Source: Candidatus Thiodiazotropha endolucinida
Lineage (GTDB): Bacteria > Pseudomonadota > Gammaproteobacteria > Chromatiales > Chromatiaceae
Reading direction: 5' to 3'
NCBI RefSeq assembly: GCF_001715975.1
Contig: NZ_MARB01000027.1
Location: forward strand, 1 to 61,118
Length of the DNA stretch: 61,118 nucleotides
Below, in pieces: positions 22,915-31,712 of the stretch. The notes under the pieces are model-generated. The model had not been told where the DNA came from and did no database searches. It was given only the letters and a program-made list of their open reading frames with translations. The first letter of the stretch is position 1. Every line of letters starts with the position of its first letter. The translations under genes were made by a program, and so were the position numbers.

Positions 22915-24309
22915 TCACAAGTTGCTATAGAGACTGACCCTGACCCGCTGATTCTGTGTGGCAATCCGATTCCACTCTTTTGCTGTCTTTACCTCATAGA
23001 CCGAGGGATAGGGTATCAACGGGTCATTGAAGCCACTGCTGAAGAGCAGAATCTCCAACTCCCCGCCGCTCCTGGCCAACTCCACATTCATATAGTTGGC
23101 GAATGCGACGGATTGGCCGTTGATATAGTCATTGCTGTCACGGTGATCCGCCGCAAACAGACATTCGCTGATAGCCAGCCCGTCATTGGCCAGGACATAT
23201 TCGTCCCCCTCACTCTTCTGCAGACAATAGTTGCCGTGGGTCGCTCGCAACTCGATAGTACCGCGAAAACCCGCCTCCTTGAGTTGATCGACCAGTTCAG
23301 CCAGCCAGAGAGCGCGCTGATCGTTAAAGGGAATCTCGCCATACTCGAACTCTGTCCCCTGGTTGGCGGCCCACTCGATCAAATCAACCGGAATCAATGA
23401 ACCCGGCGTTGCCACACTGCCATACCCGGTTTCTTCGATTTTCCGGGACATCTGTTCAATCTGCTCGTTCTGCGCACTGATCAACTCGTAAATCGCCTCG
23501 CTGTCAGGGTCAGATCCGATAACCGCTTTTTTTTGTGCCGGGGATAACACCAGGAAATAGTAAGTGATGGCAAAGCCAACGAGAATAAACAGGAGACTTA
23601 TCCCCCCCAGTATCTGCGCCCTCCTGGCCTGGAATCTCGACACCTCCTGCAGCGCTTCCAGCTCATACAGTTCGCTTTGGGTCTCGGCAAAATGCTTTTC
23701 CAGCTTTTCCTGAAGCCTTATTTCACTCAGATTCTGTTCCTTGCGTATAAAGCGCTTCAGGGAATCATCGCCCGTTGGCAATGGGCCCAAGACGCCATCC
23801 ATGGGCAGGCTTACCGGTTCAACCGTGGCTGATTTACGACGTTCGTGTTCAGTGATCGAGTGAATATTGCTTTGACGGCGAACAGTTCTCACACTCTCCA
23901 ATTCACTATCTTCGAAACCGGGTACCAGGGACTCCTGGTCGGGCATCAGATGCAGTGAGCGGAGCACATCCTCTAGATCCTGTACCTCCAGTTGTTTCGG
24001 CAATACCCCGACCGCCCCGAGTGCCCTTGCCTGGCTGACTTCCAAACCTCCCGCCTTGGAGGTATACATCATGACGGGGATGACGGCCGTATTCGGGTTG
24101 GACTTGATGACCTTCAAGGCTTGAAAACCGTCCATCCCGGGCATCTCATAGTCCATGAAGATGGCATCTGGTGCATTTTCATACAGAAAATCGATTGCCG
24201 CCGCAGCCGACTCAAGCGCCACCACGGATATTCCATATTTCGAGAGCTTGCCCGACAAGACCTGTCGAGCGGTTTTTGAATCATCGACGATGAGCGCGCG
24301 TTTGGTCAC
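22915..24309 (-). CDS. Membrane-tethered response regulator with extracytoplasmic domain
   Basis: A 464-residue protein of unusual layout. Residues 1-120 are a complete CheY-like receiver: VDD acidic pair (8-10), acceptor Asp53 in IFMDYEMPG, Thr in MMYTS and Lys in LPKQL. A charged linker and helix (about 170-228) leads to one membrane helix (about 230-252, GGISLLFILVGFAITYYFLV). This is followed by a short coiled coil (EAIYELISAQNEQIEQMSRK) and a 180-residue domain that should lie in the periplasm, ending VRVSLYSNL. The last domain has a helix-strand pattern (LAELVDQLKEAGFRGTIELR) vaguely like OmpA/MotB C-terminal folds, but I do not claim that family. Response regulators normally end in a cytoplasmic output domain. 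No kinase gene is adjacent. Confidence 0.8.
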   Translation of the reverse strand: MTKRALIVDDSKTARQVLSGKLSKYGISVVALESAAAAIDFLYENAPDAIFMDYEMPGMDGFQALKVIKSNPNTAVIPVMMYTSKAGGLEVSQARALGAVGVLPKQLEVQDLEDVLRSLHLMPDQESLVPGFEDSELESVRTVRRQSNIHSITEHERRKSATVEPVSLPMDGVLGPLPTGDDSLKRFIRKEQNLSEIRLQEKLEKHFAETQSELYELEALQEVSRFQARRAQILGGISLLFILVGFAITYYFLVLSPAQKKAVIGSDPDSEAIYELISAQNEQIEQMSRKIEETGYGSVATPGSLIPVDLIEWAANQGTEFEYGEIPFNDQRALWLAELVDQLKEAGFRGTIELRATHGNYCLQKSEGDEYVLANDGLAISECLFAADHRDSNDYINGQSVAFANYMNVELARSGGELEILLFSSGFNDPLIPYPSVYEVKTAKEWNRIATQNQRVRVSLYSNL

Positions 24310-24469
24310 TTATCTGTAGGCCGCACTGAAGCACGGCTTTCCCCTATTGATTCTGTGTATGCTATCTCGGCAATCTGCATGATAATCCTACAAAGGTGCC
24401 ATGCACAAATGCTTGAGACACCTGCCTAACCTAACTATATCTGACATATTCGAATAGAGGAAACGCCCA

Positions 24470-24811
24470 ATGGCAGCGTTGACTGAGGAAAAGTGTGAGG
24501 CCTGTCGCGCTGATGCGCCAAAAGTCAGCGATGATGAGCTAGCGGAGCTGATACGCACCATACCCGACTGGAATATCGAGGTGCGGGACGGGATTATGCA
24601 ATTGGAAAAAACATTTCCATTCAAAAACTTCGTAGACAGCCTCGAGTTCAGCAACAGGGTCGGGACGCTGGCGGAGGATGAGGGACACCACCCTGCCCTG
24701 CTGACCGAGTGGGGGAAAACAACCGTGACCTGGTGGTCACAAAAAATAAAAGGACTTCATCGCAACGATTTCATCATGGCGGCAAAAACGGATCAGCTGT
24801 ACAGTGGATGA
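24470..24811 (+). CDS. phhB: Pterin-4a-carbinolamine dehydratase
   Basis: A 113-residue PCD/DCoH enzyme. The catalytic signature is [20 protein letters not shown], followed by the [19 protein letters not shown] tail, with the paired histidines and the GL-x-x-ND region conserved. The enzyme dehydrates 4a-hydroxytetrahydropterin so that the cofactor can be recycled. No phenylalanine hydroxylase gene is nearby. In bacteria without that enzyme the protein has been linked to other pterin or molybdopterin-related roles, so the true role is uncertain. The N-terminal CEACRADAP is an extra cysteine-bearing stretch seen in many proteobacterial versions. The reading frame start is ATG 24470, preceded by GAGGAAA. 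Confidence 0.93.
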   Translation: MAALTEEKCEACRADAPKVSDDELAELIRTIPDWNIEVRDGIMQLEKTFPFKNFVDSLEFSNRVGTLAEDEGHHPALLTEWGKTTVTWWSQKIKGLHRNDFIMAAKTDQLYSG

Positions 24812-24820
24812 AAGAAAAAC

Positions 24821-25053
24821 TGTCCGCAAATAAACGCGAATCAACGCAAATTTTGACCTCAATGTAGGGTGCGGCTTGCCGCACCGGAAGCATCGTCACG
24901 CAAAGTACGAATGGGAACCATCGTTGCGGCAAGCCGCACCCGCACTGCGAGGGGATGCACAGGGTAGATGGAGTAGAGAGTTGAGTTCCCACGCGGAAGC
25001 GTGGGAACAAAATCGATAGTATTTGTGTTGATTCCCGTTCATTTGCGGACTGA
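24821..25053. repeat. Nested inverted-repeat element, copy 1 (MITE-like)
   Basis: A 233-bp non-coding composite. The outer arms are gtccgcaaataaacgcgaat (24822 onward) and its inverse ending at 25050 (cgttcatttgcggac); over 30 bp there are about three mismatches. The inner arms are gtagggtgcggcttgccgca (from 24864) and gttgcggcaagccgcaccc (24923-24941). A perfect 10-bp hairpin, gttcccacgc / gcgtgggaac, lies at 24985-25008. The same order of modules recurs at 52062-52268. It holds no gene and lies between the stops of two convergent genes. Confidence 0.75.
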
Positions 25054-25064
25054 ATACAAGATAA

Positions 25065-25955
25065 TCAGGACAACGCATCCTTCATCTGCTGCTCCTGTTT
25101 CTGTTTATGCAGTTCAACCTCCGCCTTTCTGCGCATTTCCAGGATCTCTTTACGCTCTTCTATGCGCTTTTCAGTGGCATTGTCTTTCACCGGAATGGTG
25201 ACTTCACCGAACAGGACCTGCTTCAACAACCGGGTGCCGAACTGCATCAGGGCAAGATCCTCATTCTCCATGGTCTGGTAAAACTTCTCATCCAGATCGT
25301 ATGACGCCTTGAAGGAGTCGCTCAGCACGAAACGGCGCAGGCGGTCTGTGTCGTAGGAGCACATGAAGAAGAACTGCAGACTGGTATCCGAGGGTCTGCC
25401 GATTGCCGGACCGGTAGATTTCTTTTTCAGCATCAGCTGTAACCATTCACGATTGAGCTGATCGTAGACCTCCACTTCCTGCTCTTTGCGGTATTCGTCG
25501 ACCAATATCTCCCTATCTTCCTCATGCCCTTTACAGTGATCCTCTCTGATCAGGAAGTAACGCGCTTCGTCCTCGCTGGAACCCGCTTCGCGCATGGCCA
25601 TATGTCCGATCGGATAGTAACGGCAGGCTGTCGGGCGATCCTTATAGACACTGCAGCCTTCATCATTGACAAACAGACAGGCACCCTCGTTATCGGTTCG
25701 TAGCTTCACCCCCGGCAGGCCATCCTTATCCATCTCGAAAGGCACCGTGTGGTCTTTGAGAAACTCTGTGACACTGACCCCCAGATTATCCTTCAGGCGC
25801 AGGATGTCATAGGGTGTGAGCTGTATATCCGCATGCTTGCAGCAGGCGTTAAAGCAGGAAACTCCCTTGTGACAGTTGAACTTGATCTTGGCGCCAGGTT
25901 CAAGCACTGCGGGTACGAAACTGCTCTTGAAAGGAATATCGAATTTTTCGCTCAT
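25065..25955 (-). CDS. YkgJ-family cysteine-cluster protein
   Basis: A 296-residue cytoplasmic protein starting at ATG 25955, with GGAGGCAGAGA upstream; a longer frame to 26042 lacks a ribosome site. The YkgJ cysteine cluster (putative zinc/iron-binding) is visible in the first half: CHKGVSCFNACCKH (residues about 26-39) and EGCSVYKDRPTACRYYPIG. The C-terminal region is helical and ends in a highly charged coiled coil (about 255-290, EKRIEERKEILEMRRKAEVE). The family's function is unknown; the cluster may bind a metal or Fe-S centre. The gene stands alone between aprBA and the pterin dehydratase. The family call is good. Confidence 0.82.
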   Translation of the reverse strand: MSEKFDIPFKSSFVPAVLEPGAKIKFNCHKGVSCFNACCKHADIQLTPYDILRLKDNLGVSVTEFLKDHTVPFEMDKDGLPGVKLRTDNEGACLFVNDEGCSVYKDRPTACRYYPIGHMAMREAGSSEDEARYFLIREDHCKGHEEDREILVDEYRKEQEVEVYDQLNREWLQLMLKKKSTGPAIGRPSDTSLQFFFMCSYDTDRLRRFVLSDSFKASYDLDEKFYQTMENEDLALMQFGTRLLKQVLFGEVTIPVKDNATEKRIEERKEILEMRRKAEVELHKQKQEQQMKDALS

Positions 25956-26084
25956 TCTCTGCCTCCGATATCGAAATCGGCTGAATATTAATCCAAGTCG
26001 CGGACTACAGATACGGTTCGCCTTTAGAGTATAACCGTACACATGTGTTCATTTAAAAACTGCACAAAAAGCATACATTAAAGA

Positions 26085-26117
26085 CGGAAAAGTCCGGGCA
26101 CCTTACGGTACCCGGAC
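26085..26117 (-). terminator. Intrinsic terminator of aprBA
   Basis: On the minus strand the stem gtccgggtacc / ggtgcccggac (one G-T pair) with a 4-nt loop is followed by CTTTTCC. It starts 28 bp after the aprA stop. Confidence 0.85.
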
Positions 26118-26144
26118 CTTCCTAAGCAACTAAACAGTCAAGAA

Positions 26145-28130
26145 TTACTTGAACAACTTAGCCTTATCTACGATGTCTACATGTGCGCGCTTGAAGCACT
26201 TGTAGGTCTTGGTCTCTTTGTCGTAGATGGAGTTCACGAAGCACTTCCAGTTCTCTTCGTCGACAAAGTTCTTATCCATGCGGTAGTAGAAACCGGGATA
26301 ACGAGACTCTTGACGGAACTGAATGTGTTTCATGTGAGCTTCAGCAGTCAGGATGCGGTGATAGTTCTCCCAAGCACGCAGCAGCTCGTGGAGGTCTTTC
26401 GCACGCATCTTGAGGGCGTCTTCCTTCAGCATTTCCAGCTTCTGCTCAGCCAGGTCCAGCATGTGCTCGTTGGTGGTGTAGTAGGTAGCAACACCGGCAA
26501 CGTACTCATCCATAACCTTCTGCAGACGGAACTGCAACATCCGCGGTGTGATGTAGTTGGGATTCACATCGATAGCGGTTGAGTAGTCCTTGTGCTCAAG
26601 GTAGTTACGGACCGGACGGTAGATCTCTTCGATCAGGGAATCAACATCGGTATCCAGCTCGGGGCTGTAGTCCTTGTTGTCCATGACGTACTTGACCATG
26701 GCCTTGGCAGCCATACGGCCTTCGGCATGGGAACCGGAAGAGAACTTGTGGCCGGATGCGCCCACGCCGTCACCCGCGGTGAACAGACCGGACACGGTGG
26801 TCATACCACGGTAGCCCCAGTTCCAGCCCTGAGGCAGATGCTCGGGCACGCCAGCCTCGGTCTCCTCGGTAGGTGCGCCAACATCTTCAGGACCGGAGGT
26901 CCAGATGCCGCAGCAACCGGAGTGAGAGCCCAGCAGGTAGGGTTCGGTCGGCATCAGCTCGGAGTTCTTTTTCTCAGGCTCGATGTTTTCACCCGCCCAG
27001 ATACCGCACTGGCCGATACACATGTCCAGGAAGTCTTCCCAAGCTTCTGCTTCCAGATGCTTAACCTCACGAGGAGACAGGGTCTCACGCAGGTTGGCGA
27101 GCGCGGTGACGGTGTCCATCCAGATAGGACCGCGACCCTCTTTCATCTCTTTCAACATCAGATGGTTACGCAGGCAAGATGCCGGTACGGCTGCCTGACC
27201 ATAAGGAGGATAGTCGTCCAGCATCTCCTTGTTGCGGTCCATGTAGACTTCACCAAAAGCGTTGGTGGCCTTGGATTTGAAGAGCAGGAACCAGGCACCG
27301 ACAGGACCGTAACCGTCTTTGAAACGGGTCGGTACGAAGCGGTTTTCCATCATGGTCAGCTCAGCACCAGCCTCGGCGGCCATGGCGTAGGTGGAACCAG
27401 CATTCCATACGGGGTACCAGGCACGGCCCTGACCCTCACCCACAGAGCGGGGACGGAAGATGTTTACACAACCACCGGCAGCCAGCAGGATGGCTTTCGC
27501 CTTGAAGACGTACAGCTTGTGCTCACGAACAGAGAAACCGACGGCACCGGCAATGCGGTTGCTGTCGTTCTTGTCGTTAACCAGCTTGACGATGAAGATA
27601 CGCTCTTGGATGTTGTCCATACCCAGCGCTTTCTTCGCGGCTTCAGCGACGATCCACTTGTAGGATTCGCCGTTGATCATGATCTGCCACTTACCGGAAC
27701 GTACGGGCTTACCGCCGTCCTTCAGTGAGGTCATGCCTTTGGAACCGTCATGACGCTCGCCGTTCTCGTCAGTTTTCCAGATGGGCAGGCCCCACTCTTC
27801 GAACAGATGAACGGACTCATCAACGTGACGACCCAGGTCATAGGCCAGATCATCGCGGGTGATACCCATCAGGTCGTTGGAGACCATACGGGCGTAGTCC
27901 GCTGGATCCTGCTCGGAACCAATGTAGGTGTTGATCGCAGACAGACCCTGGGCAACCGCACCAGAGCGATCCATAGCGGCCTTGTCGACCAGCTTAACTT
28001 TGATGTCGCCACCGGCAGCCTCAACCCATGGACCGATCTCATAGGCGGCACCACTACAGGCCATACCACCGCCGATCAGCAGGATGTCTACCTCTTCTTG
28101 GACGACTTCCGGATTTCCGAATTCAGCCAT
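26145..28130 (-). CDS. aprA: Dissimilatory APS reductase, alpha subunit
   Basis: A 661-residue FAD flavoprotein, close to the usual length. The FAD motif is ILLIGGGMACSGAAYEIG (residues 16-33), with AMDRSGAVAQGLSAIN and AILLAAGGCVNIFRPRS as further cofactor contacts. The region NRFVPTRFKDGYGPVGAWF holds active-site residues of AprA, and LGSHSGCCGIW with FTAGDGVGASGHKFSSGSHAEGR completes the flavin fold. In sulfur oxidisers AprBA runs in reverse of sulfate reduction: sulfite plus AMP gives APS, which ATP sulfurylase then uses. It is the second gene of aprBA, 51 bp after aprB, with AGGAATTAAAA before the ATG. No aprM follows, in keeping with the QmoAB-HdrCB module as redox partner. Confidence 0.97.
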   Translation of the reverse strand: MAEFGNPEVVQEEVDILLIGGGMACSGAAYEIGPWVEAAGGDIKVKLVDKAAMDRSGAVAQGLSAINTYIGSEQDPADYARMVSNDLMGITRDDLAYDLGRHVDESVHLFEEWGLPIWKTDENGERHDGSKGMTSLKDGGKPVRSGKWQIMINGESYKWIVAEAAKKALGMDNIQERIFIVKLVNDKNDSNRIAGAVGFSVREHKLYVFKAKAILLAAGGCVNIFRPRSVGEGQGRAWYPVWNAGSTYAMAAEAGAELTMMENRFVPTRFKDGYGPVGAWFLLFKSKATNAFGEVYMDRNKEMLDDYPPYGQAAVPASCLRNHLMLKEMKEGRGPIWMDTVTALANLRETLSPREVKHLEAEAWEDFLDMCIGQCGIWAGENIEPEKKNSELMPTEPYLLGSHSGCCGIWTSGPEDVGAPTEETEAGVPEHLPQGWNWGYRGMTTVSGLFTAGDGVGASGHKFSSGSHAEGRMAAKAMVKYVMDNKDYSPELDTDVDSLIEEIYRPVRNYLEHKDYSTAIDVNPNYITPRMLQFRLQKVMDEYVAGVATYYTTNEHMLDLAEQKLEMLKEDALKMRAKDLHELLRAWENYHRILTAEAHMKHIQFRQESRYPGFYYRMDKNFVDEENWKCFVNSIYDKETKTYKCFKRAHVDIVDKAKLFK

Positions 28131-28181
28131 TTTTAATTCCTCAAAATTTCGTTAGTTTCTAAAAATCTGTCTGAATCCGAT

Positions 28182-28655
28182 TTATTTACGGATCAGCTCA
28201 CTGGCGTCGCCGGCACGATAGCCGTTCTGCTCGTTGTGATTGAAGAAACCGGGCTCACCGATCTTCGCTATATCAGCGGCAGGCTTACCACCATAGGGAT
28301 CGATGGAACCCTCAGGAGTAGTACGGATCGGGAACTTGAAGCGCTTCATTGTGCCGTTGCGGAACTTGATGGTCCACATGATGGAATCGGTACCGCGCAG
28401 AGGCTGTACAGAGGCGCCCAGAGGTACGATATCGGCATAAGGACGCGCTTCGATCGCCTGCTGAGGGCAGATTTTGATGCAGGAGTAGCACTCCCAGCAC
28501 TGCTCAGGCTCTTGGTTGAACGACTTCATGGCATGGCCTGTTTCCGAGCCGTCTTTATCCAGCTTCATCAGGTCATGAGGACAGATGTACATGCAAGCTG
28601 TCCTGTCCTGGCCTTTACAGCCATCGCACTTCTCAGTACGCACAAATGTAGGCAT
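28182..28655 (-). CDS. aprB: Dissimilatory APS reductase, beta (iron-sulfur) subunit
   Basis: A 157-residue ferredoxin-like subunit. The two 4Fe-4S sites are formed by CDGCKGQDRTACMYICPHD (early) and CWECYSCIKICP, including the AprB-specific longer spacing in the first. The C-terminal RNGTMKRFKFPIRTTPEGSI region is the AprB-specific tail that wraps around AprA. It passes electrons between the flavin of AprA and the outside partner, expected here to be QmoAB. The ATG follows AGGAGATAAACACC. It is the promoter-proximal gene of the operon. Confidence 0.97.
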   Translation of the reverse strand: MPTFVRTEKCDGCKGQDRTACMYICPHDLMKLDKDGSETGHAMKSFNQEPEQCWECYSCIKICPQQAIEARPYADIVPLGASVQPLRGTDSIMWTIKFRNGTMKRFKFPIRTTPEGSIDPYGGKPAADIAKIGEPGFFNHNEQNGYRAGDASELIRK

Positions 28656-29201
28656 GGTGTTTATCTCCTAAGGGTTTCACTGCAGTGATTCAGACGCCGT
28701 GAGATGCCGCAGCTTTTACAAGCACACCCGGACAATTCCCGGCGTCAGTCTTTAGTATCTCTCCTGGCCCGTGCCCGATGGCGCCCGAACCTAGTTTCAC
28801 ACCCGATTCAGCCAGGCCGCACAGCCGGGCATTCCATCGCACGCATGCGCGCAAGCTGGACTCGGGGCGACAAACATTAATGCCTTACAATCCCTTTAGC
28901 CAAACAGTTTTTTAATGAGGGCGTATAAAATCCGCTTATTAACCTAGCCCCTTGTAAAGCATACTATTTTACTTGGTTTGGTAAGCCCCTATTTATAAAA
29001 AAGAAAATGTCAATATACTGAATAAGGTCTTTTTATTGGCCGTAGATGAAACGACCGCGGAGAAGCGGCGACTATCCCAAGGGAGATATGCATGGATCGG
29101 GTATTCCTGGGATTTTCAGGTTTTAATTAGCCCTTTTTGAGTTGTCAAAAACTTGCAGAACCCGCCTTTTAGGTTAAAGTGGCCGATTTTCGAGCGTGCA
29201 C
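28656..29201. promoter_or_regulatory. Divergent promoter region of aprBA and the thioredoxin-HEAT operon
   Basis: This 546-bp stretch has no gene. It should hold the aprBA promoter (minus) and the promoter of the plus-strand operon. The part from 28890 to 29060 is markedly AT-rich, while 28690-28880 is GC-rich and may be a long aprB leader. No confident -35/-10 pair, riboswitch or operator could be chosen by eye. Confidence 0.4.
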
Positions 29202-29852
29202 ATGAGCGAGAGAGAAGCCCCAGACGCCCTATTGCTGATGGCCCCCGGCTGTGCTCACTGTCCCGTGGTTTTACATAATCTGAGCCAACTGCTGAAACAA
29301 GGCAGAATCGGCCGTCTGGAAGCTGTCAATATCATGCAACACCCGGCGGTCGCACAGAGTGTCGGTACGCGGACCGTCCCCTGGACCCGTATCGGTTGCT
29401 TCGAGTTGGAGGGAGCGCTGTCACTCGGAGAGCTCGAGCGATGGATCGATCTGACAGGTCGGGATGAAGGAGAGGCAAGCTATCTCATCCACCTGTTCGA
29501 AACCCAGCGCGCTCATGCCGCGGTCACCTGGTTGCAGCGTAATCCCGATGCGATGCCGGAGCTGTTGGGTCTGTTGCGATCCCCCACCACTCCCATCGTG
29601 GTGCGTATCGGCATCGGCGTTGTCGCAGAGGATCTACAGGGAACGCCCCTCTGGCAATCAACCTTAACCGACCTGCTGAAACTGGCGGAATCACCGGATG
29701 CCACCCTGCGTGCCGATGCCGCTCACTACCTGGGCCTGACTCTTTCCAGTGATGCCATAGAGCCGTTACGCGGAATGCTCGACGACGACAATCCCGATGT
29801 CAGGGAGATTGCAAACGAATCACTGGAGCTACTTAACGGGGGAAACAGCTGA
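29202..29852 (+). CDS. Thioredoxin-like domain with C-terminal HEAT repeats
   Basis: A 216-residue protein from ATG 29202 (GTG 29196 is an alternative). Residues about 1-85 are thioredoxin-like with the redox motif APGCAHCPVV and a cis-proline region TRTVPWTRIG. Residues about 95-215 contain HEAT-like helical pairs, such as ADAAHYLGLTLSSDAIEPLR and DDDNPDVREIANESLELL. This combination suggests a thiol-redox or cysteine-carrying module docked to a protein-binding scaffold; no signal peptide is present, so it should be cytoplasmic. Its stop overlaps the next gene's ATG, starting a chain of overlapping genes. The CXXC could carry persulfide in a sulfur oxidiser, but that is only a guess. Confidence 0.8.
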   Translation: MSEREAPDALLLMAPGCAHCPVVLHNLSQLLKQGRIGRLEAVNIMQHPAVAQSVGTRTVPWTRIGCFELEGALSLGELERWIDLTGRDEGEASYLIHLFETQRAHAAVTWLQRNPDAMPELLGLLRSPTTPIVVRIGIGVVAEDLQGTPLWQSTLTDLLKLAESPDATLRADAAHYLGLTLSSDAIEPLRGMLDDDNPDVREIANESLELLNGGNS

Positions 29853-30403
29853 TGGACAAGAGAGCGCAGATACTGGCGGTACATGCCGCCTTTATCAATC
29901 AGGTTGTCACAACCGGATCCCACCCTGATGGTAAAGATGAGTTCGAGCAACTCATGGCTTTAGCGATAGAGAATGGCTGGTCCGAGCTGGTAGCGGCAAT
30001 CCGTAAGATCTTCGACCAGGGCCGACGGGATATAGAGCTGTTGAATAGTCTGGACGAGGAGGATCAGGTGATCATCGAGGCGATTCTGCTTGGTTTGCAA
30101 GACCCCTCCACCCTGCCTGATCCGAATGTGAAACCCGACCCGGCGATGGCCGCGCCCGGTCTTGCCTCCATGATCCACGCCGCCGGCAGCGGTAATACCC
30201 AGGCATTGCAGATCATCGCCGAAATGGCGGATCAGATGAGTAAGGTTGATGGCCCCATGGCCCGGCTGGCAGCCGTGATCCGCCCTTTGATCAATGGCGA
30301 GCGCGATCCTGATCTGCTCTGCAAACGCTTGGACAGCAAAACCGAAGCCATAGTCCTGAGCATTCTCGAGGAGCTCAAGCAACTAGAGGGGAATACAGGT
30401 TGA
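29852..30403 (+). CDS. Unrecognised mostly helical protein
   Basis: A 183-residue acidic protein of no family I recognise. It is mostly alpha-helical by composition: FEQLMALAIENGWSELVAAI near the N-terminus, LLNSLDEEDQVIIEAILLGL in the middle and a C-terminal IVLSILEELKQLEG. It has no cysteine motif and no signal or membrane segment. The proline-rich DPSTLPDPNVKPDP linker separates two helical halves. Its ATG overlaps the stop of the thioredoxin-HEAT gene (TGATG), and the next gene's TTG start overlaps its own stop, so the three are translationally coupled. The tight coupling suggests that it works with the thioredoxin-HEAT protein. Confidence 0.75.
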   Translation: MDKRAQILAVHAAFINQVVTTGSHPDGKDEFEQLMALAIENGWSELVAAIRKIFDQGRRDIELLNSLDEEDQVIIEAILLGLQDPSTLPDPNVKPDPAMAAPGLASMIHAAGSGNTQALQIIAEMADQMSKVDGPMARLAAVIRPLINGERDPDLLCKRLDSKTEAIVLSILEELKQLEGNTG

Positions 30404-30777
30404 CGGCGCGCACCTTCCTGATTCTCGCCGCTGTCAGTGGTATGCTGCTGGTGATACTTGGCGCATTCGGCGCCCACGCCCTGGAGGCCCGCCTGCCGCC
30501 CGACCACATGATATGGTGGCAGAAGGCCGTTCACTATCAGGGTCTGCATACCCTGGCCCTGTTCGGTGTAGGACTTTTCGCCATGCACTACCCGGGGCGC
30601 ACCCTGAGCATCGCCGGCTGGCTGTTTCTGACCGGCATCCTGCTCTTCTCCGGCAGTCTCTATGTCCTGGCGCTCACCGGTGTGCGCAGCCTGGGCATGA
30701 TCACGCCTTTCGGCGGTACGGCCTTCATCATCGGATGGTTCGCCCTCGCCCTGGCGGCCTGGCGTATTCCTCGCTGA
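30400..30777 (+). CDS. DUF423 / YgdD-family inner-membrane protein
   Basis: A 125-residue integral membrane protein beginning at TTG 30400, which overlaps the previous stop. It has about four hydrophobic helices and the family signature LVILGAFGAHALEARLPPDH near the N-terminus. The segment SLYVLALTGVRSLGMITPFG before the last helix is also diagnostic. The family is widespread and small, with no firmly established function. It sits in a run of overlapping genes and ends one base into the start of the methyltransferase. Confidence 0.88.
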   Translation: MTARTFLILAAVSGMLLVILGAFGAHALEARLPPDHMIWWQKAVHYQGLHTLALFGVGLFAMHYPGRTLSIAGWLFLTGILLFSGSLYVLALTGVRSLGMITPFGGTAFIIGWFALALAAWRIPR

Positions 30778-31712
30778 TGAAGCTTGGCGACTTCGACAAC
30801 CGATTGCGCAAGAACCAACGCCACTGGAGCAAGTGGGCACGCCGTCGTGACATCAGTTGCTACCGCCTCTATGACCGGGATATTCCTGATTTTCCTCTGG
30901 CCATCGACTGGTATGAAGGTGAAGTCCATGCCCAGATCTTTGCCCGCAAAGGCCGGGAACCTCTGACTGATGAGGAAGAACTGGCCATAGGCGAGACGAT
31001 TCGCGAGTCTTTGCAGATCCCGCGCCAGGCCCTGTCATTCAAGACCCGTCAGCGGCAACGGGGGCTTGCCCAGTACGAAAAAACCGGCCAGCGGGGCCAC
31101 CGCCTGACGGTCAGTGAGGGTGGTCTGAAATTCGAGGTTGATCTGCACAGCTATCTCGATACCGGACTCTTTCTCGATCATCGAGAGACCCGCGAATTGA
31201 TACGCCGGCGCGCCGAGAGCCGGCGCATGCTCAACCTGTTCGCCTATACCGGCAGCTTCTCGGTATTCGCCGCGGCGGGCGGTGCCCTGGCCACCACCAG
31301 TGTCGATCTCTCCAATACCTATCAGGCCTGGACCAGGCGCAACCTGGCCCTCAACGGTTTCACCGGCGATGAACATCGATTGGAACGGTCCGATGTCTTC
31401 GCCTATCTTGAAAGGGCCGTGCGTGAGCGACGCCTGTTCGGCCTCATCGTCCTCGACCCGCCCAGTTTCTCCAACTCCAAGAAGATGCTGGAGATCCTCG
31501 ATGTGCAGCGGGATCATCGACGTCTGATCGACGCCTGTCTGGAACTGCTTACACCAAACGGAGAGCTCTACTTCTCAACCAACAAGCGCCGTTTCAAGAT
31601 CGATCACGACCTGGAATCATTACCCGGTTGTGAGGAGATCACCCGTCAGACCCTGCCCGACGATTTCAAACGCCACCCGGCACACCGATGCTGGATCTTT
31701 CGTCAAACCTGA
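30777..31712 (+). CDS. Class I SAM-dependent methyltransferase, RlmK-like (23S rRNA)
   Basis: A 311-residue protein from ATG 30777, overlapping the DUF423 stop by one base (TGATG). It corresponds to the C-terminal, m7G2069-forming half (RlmK) of E. coli RlmKL. The N-terminal part has FDNRLRKNQRHWSKWARR and the GLFLDHRETRELI strand-helix. SAM motif I is LNLFAYTGSFSVFAAAGGA, and the catalytic region is LIVLDPPSFSNSKKM (DPPSF type). Closing FSTNKRRFKI is also typical. In many proteobacteria RlmL and RlmK are encoded separately, which would explain the short form. The exact target base is inferred from family. Confidence 0.85.
   Translation: MKLGDFDNRLRKNQRHWSKWARRRDISCYRLYDRDIPDFPLAIDWYEGEVHAQIFARKGREPLTDEEELAIGETIRESLQIPRQALSFKTRQRQRGLAQYEKTGQRGHRLTVSEGGLKFEVDLHSYLDTGLFLDHRETRELIRRRAESRRMLNLFAYTGSFSVFAAAGGALATTSVDLSNTYQAWTRRNLALNGFTGDEHRLERSDVFAYLERAVRERRLFGLIVLDPPSFSNSKKMLEILDVQRDHRRLIDACLELLTPNGELYFSTNKRRFKIDHDLESLPGCEEITRQTLPDDFKRHPAHRCWIFRQT

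Noticed and set aside
26592-27728. 378-codon plus-strand frame opposite aprA
   Set aside because: It is antisense to a textbook AprA sequence and has no family likeness.
30513-30776. N-terminal extension of the RlmK-like methyltransferase
   Set aside because: This part overlaps the DUF423 gene out of frame and lacks homology. ATG 30777 gives the proper start with a TGATG overlap.
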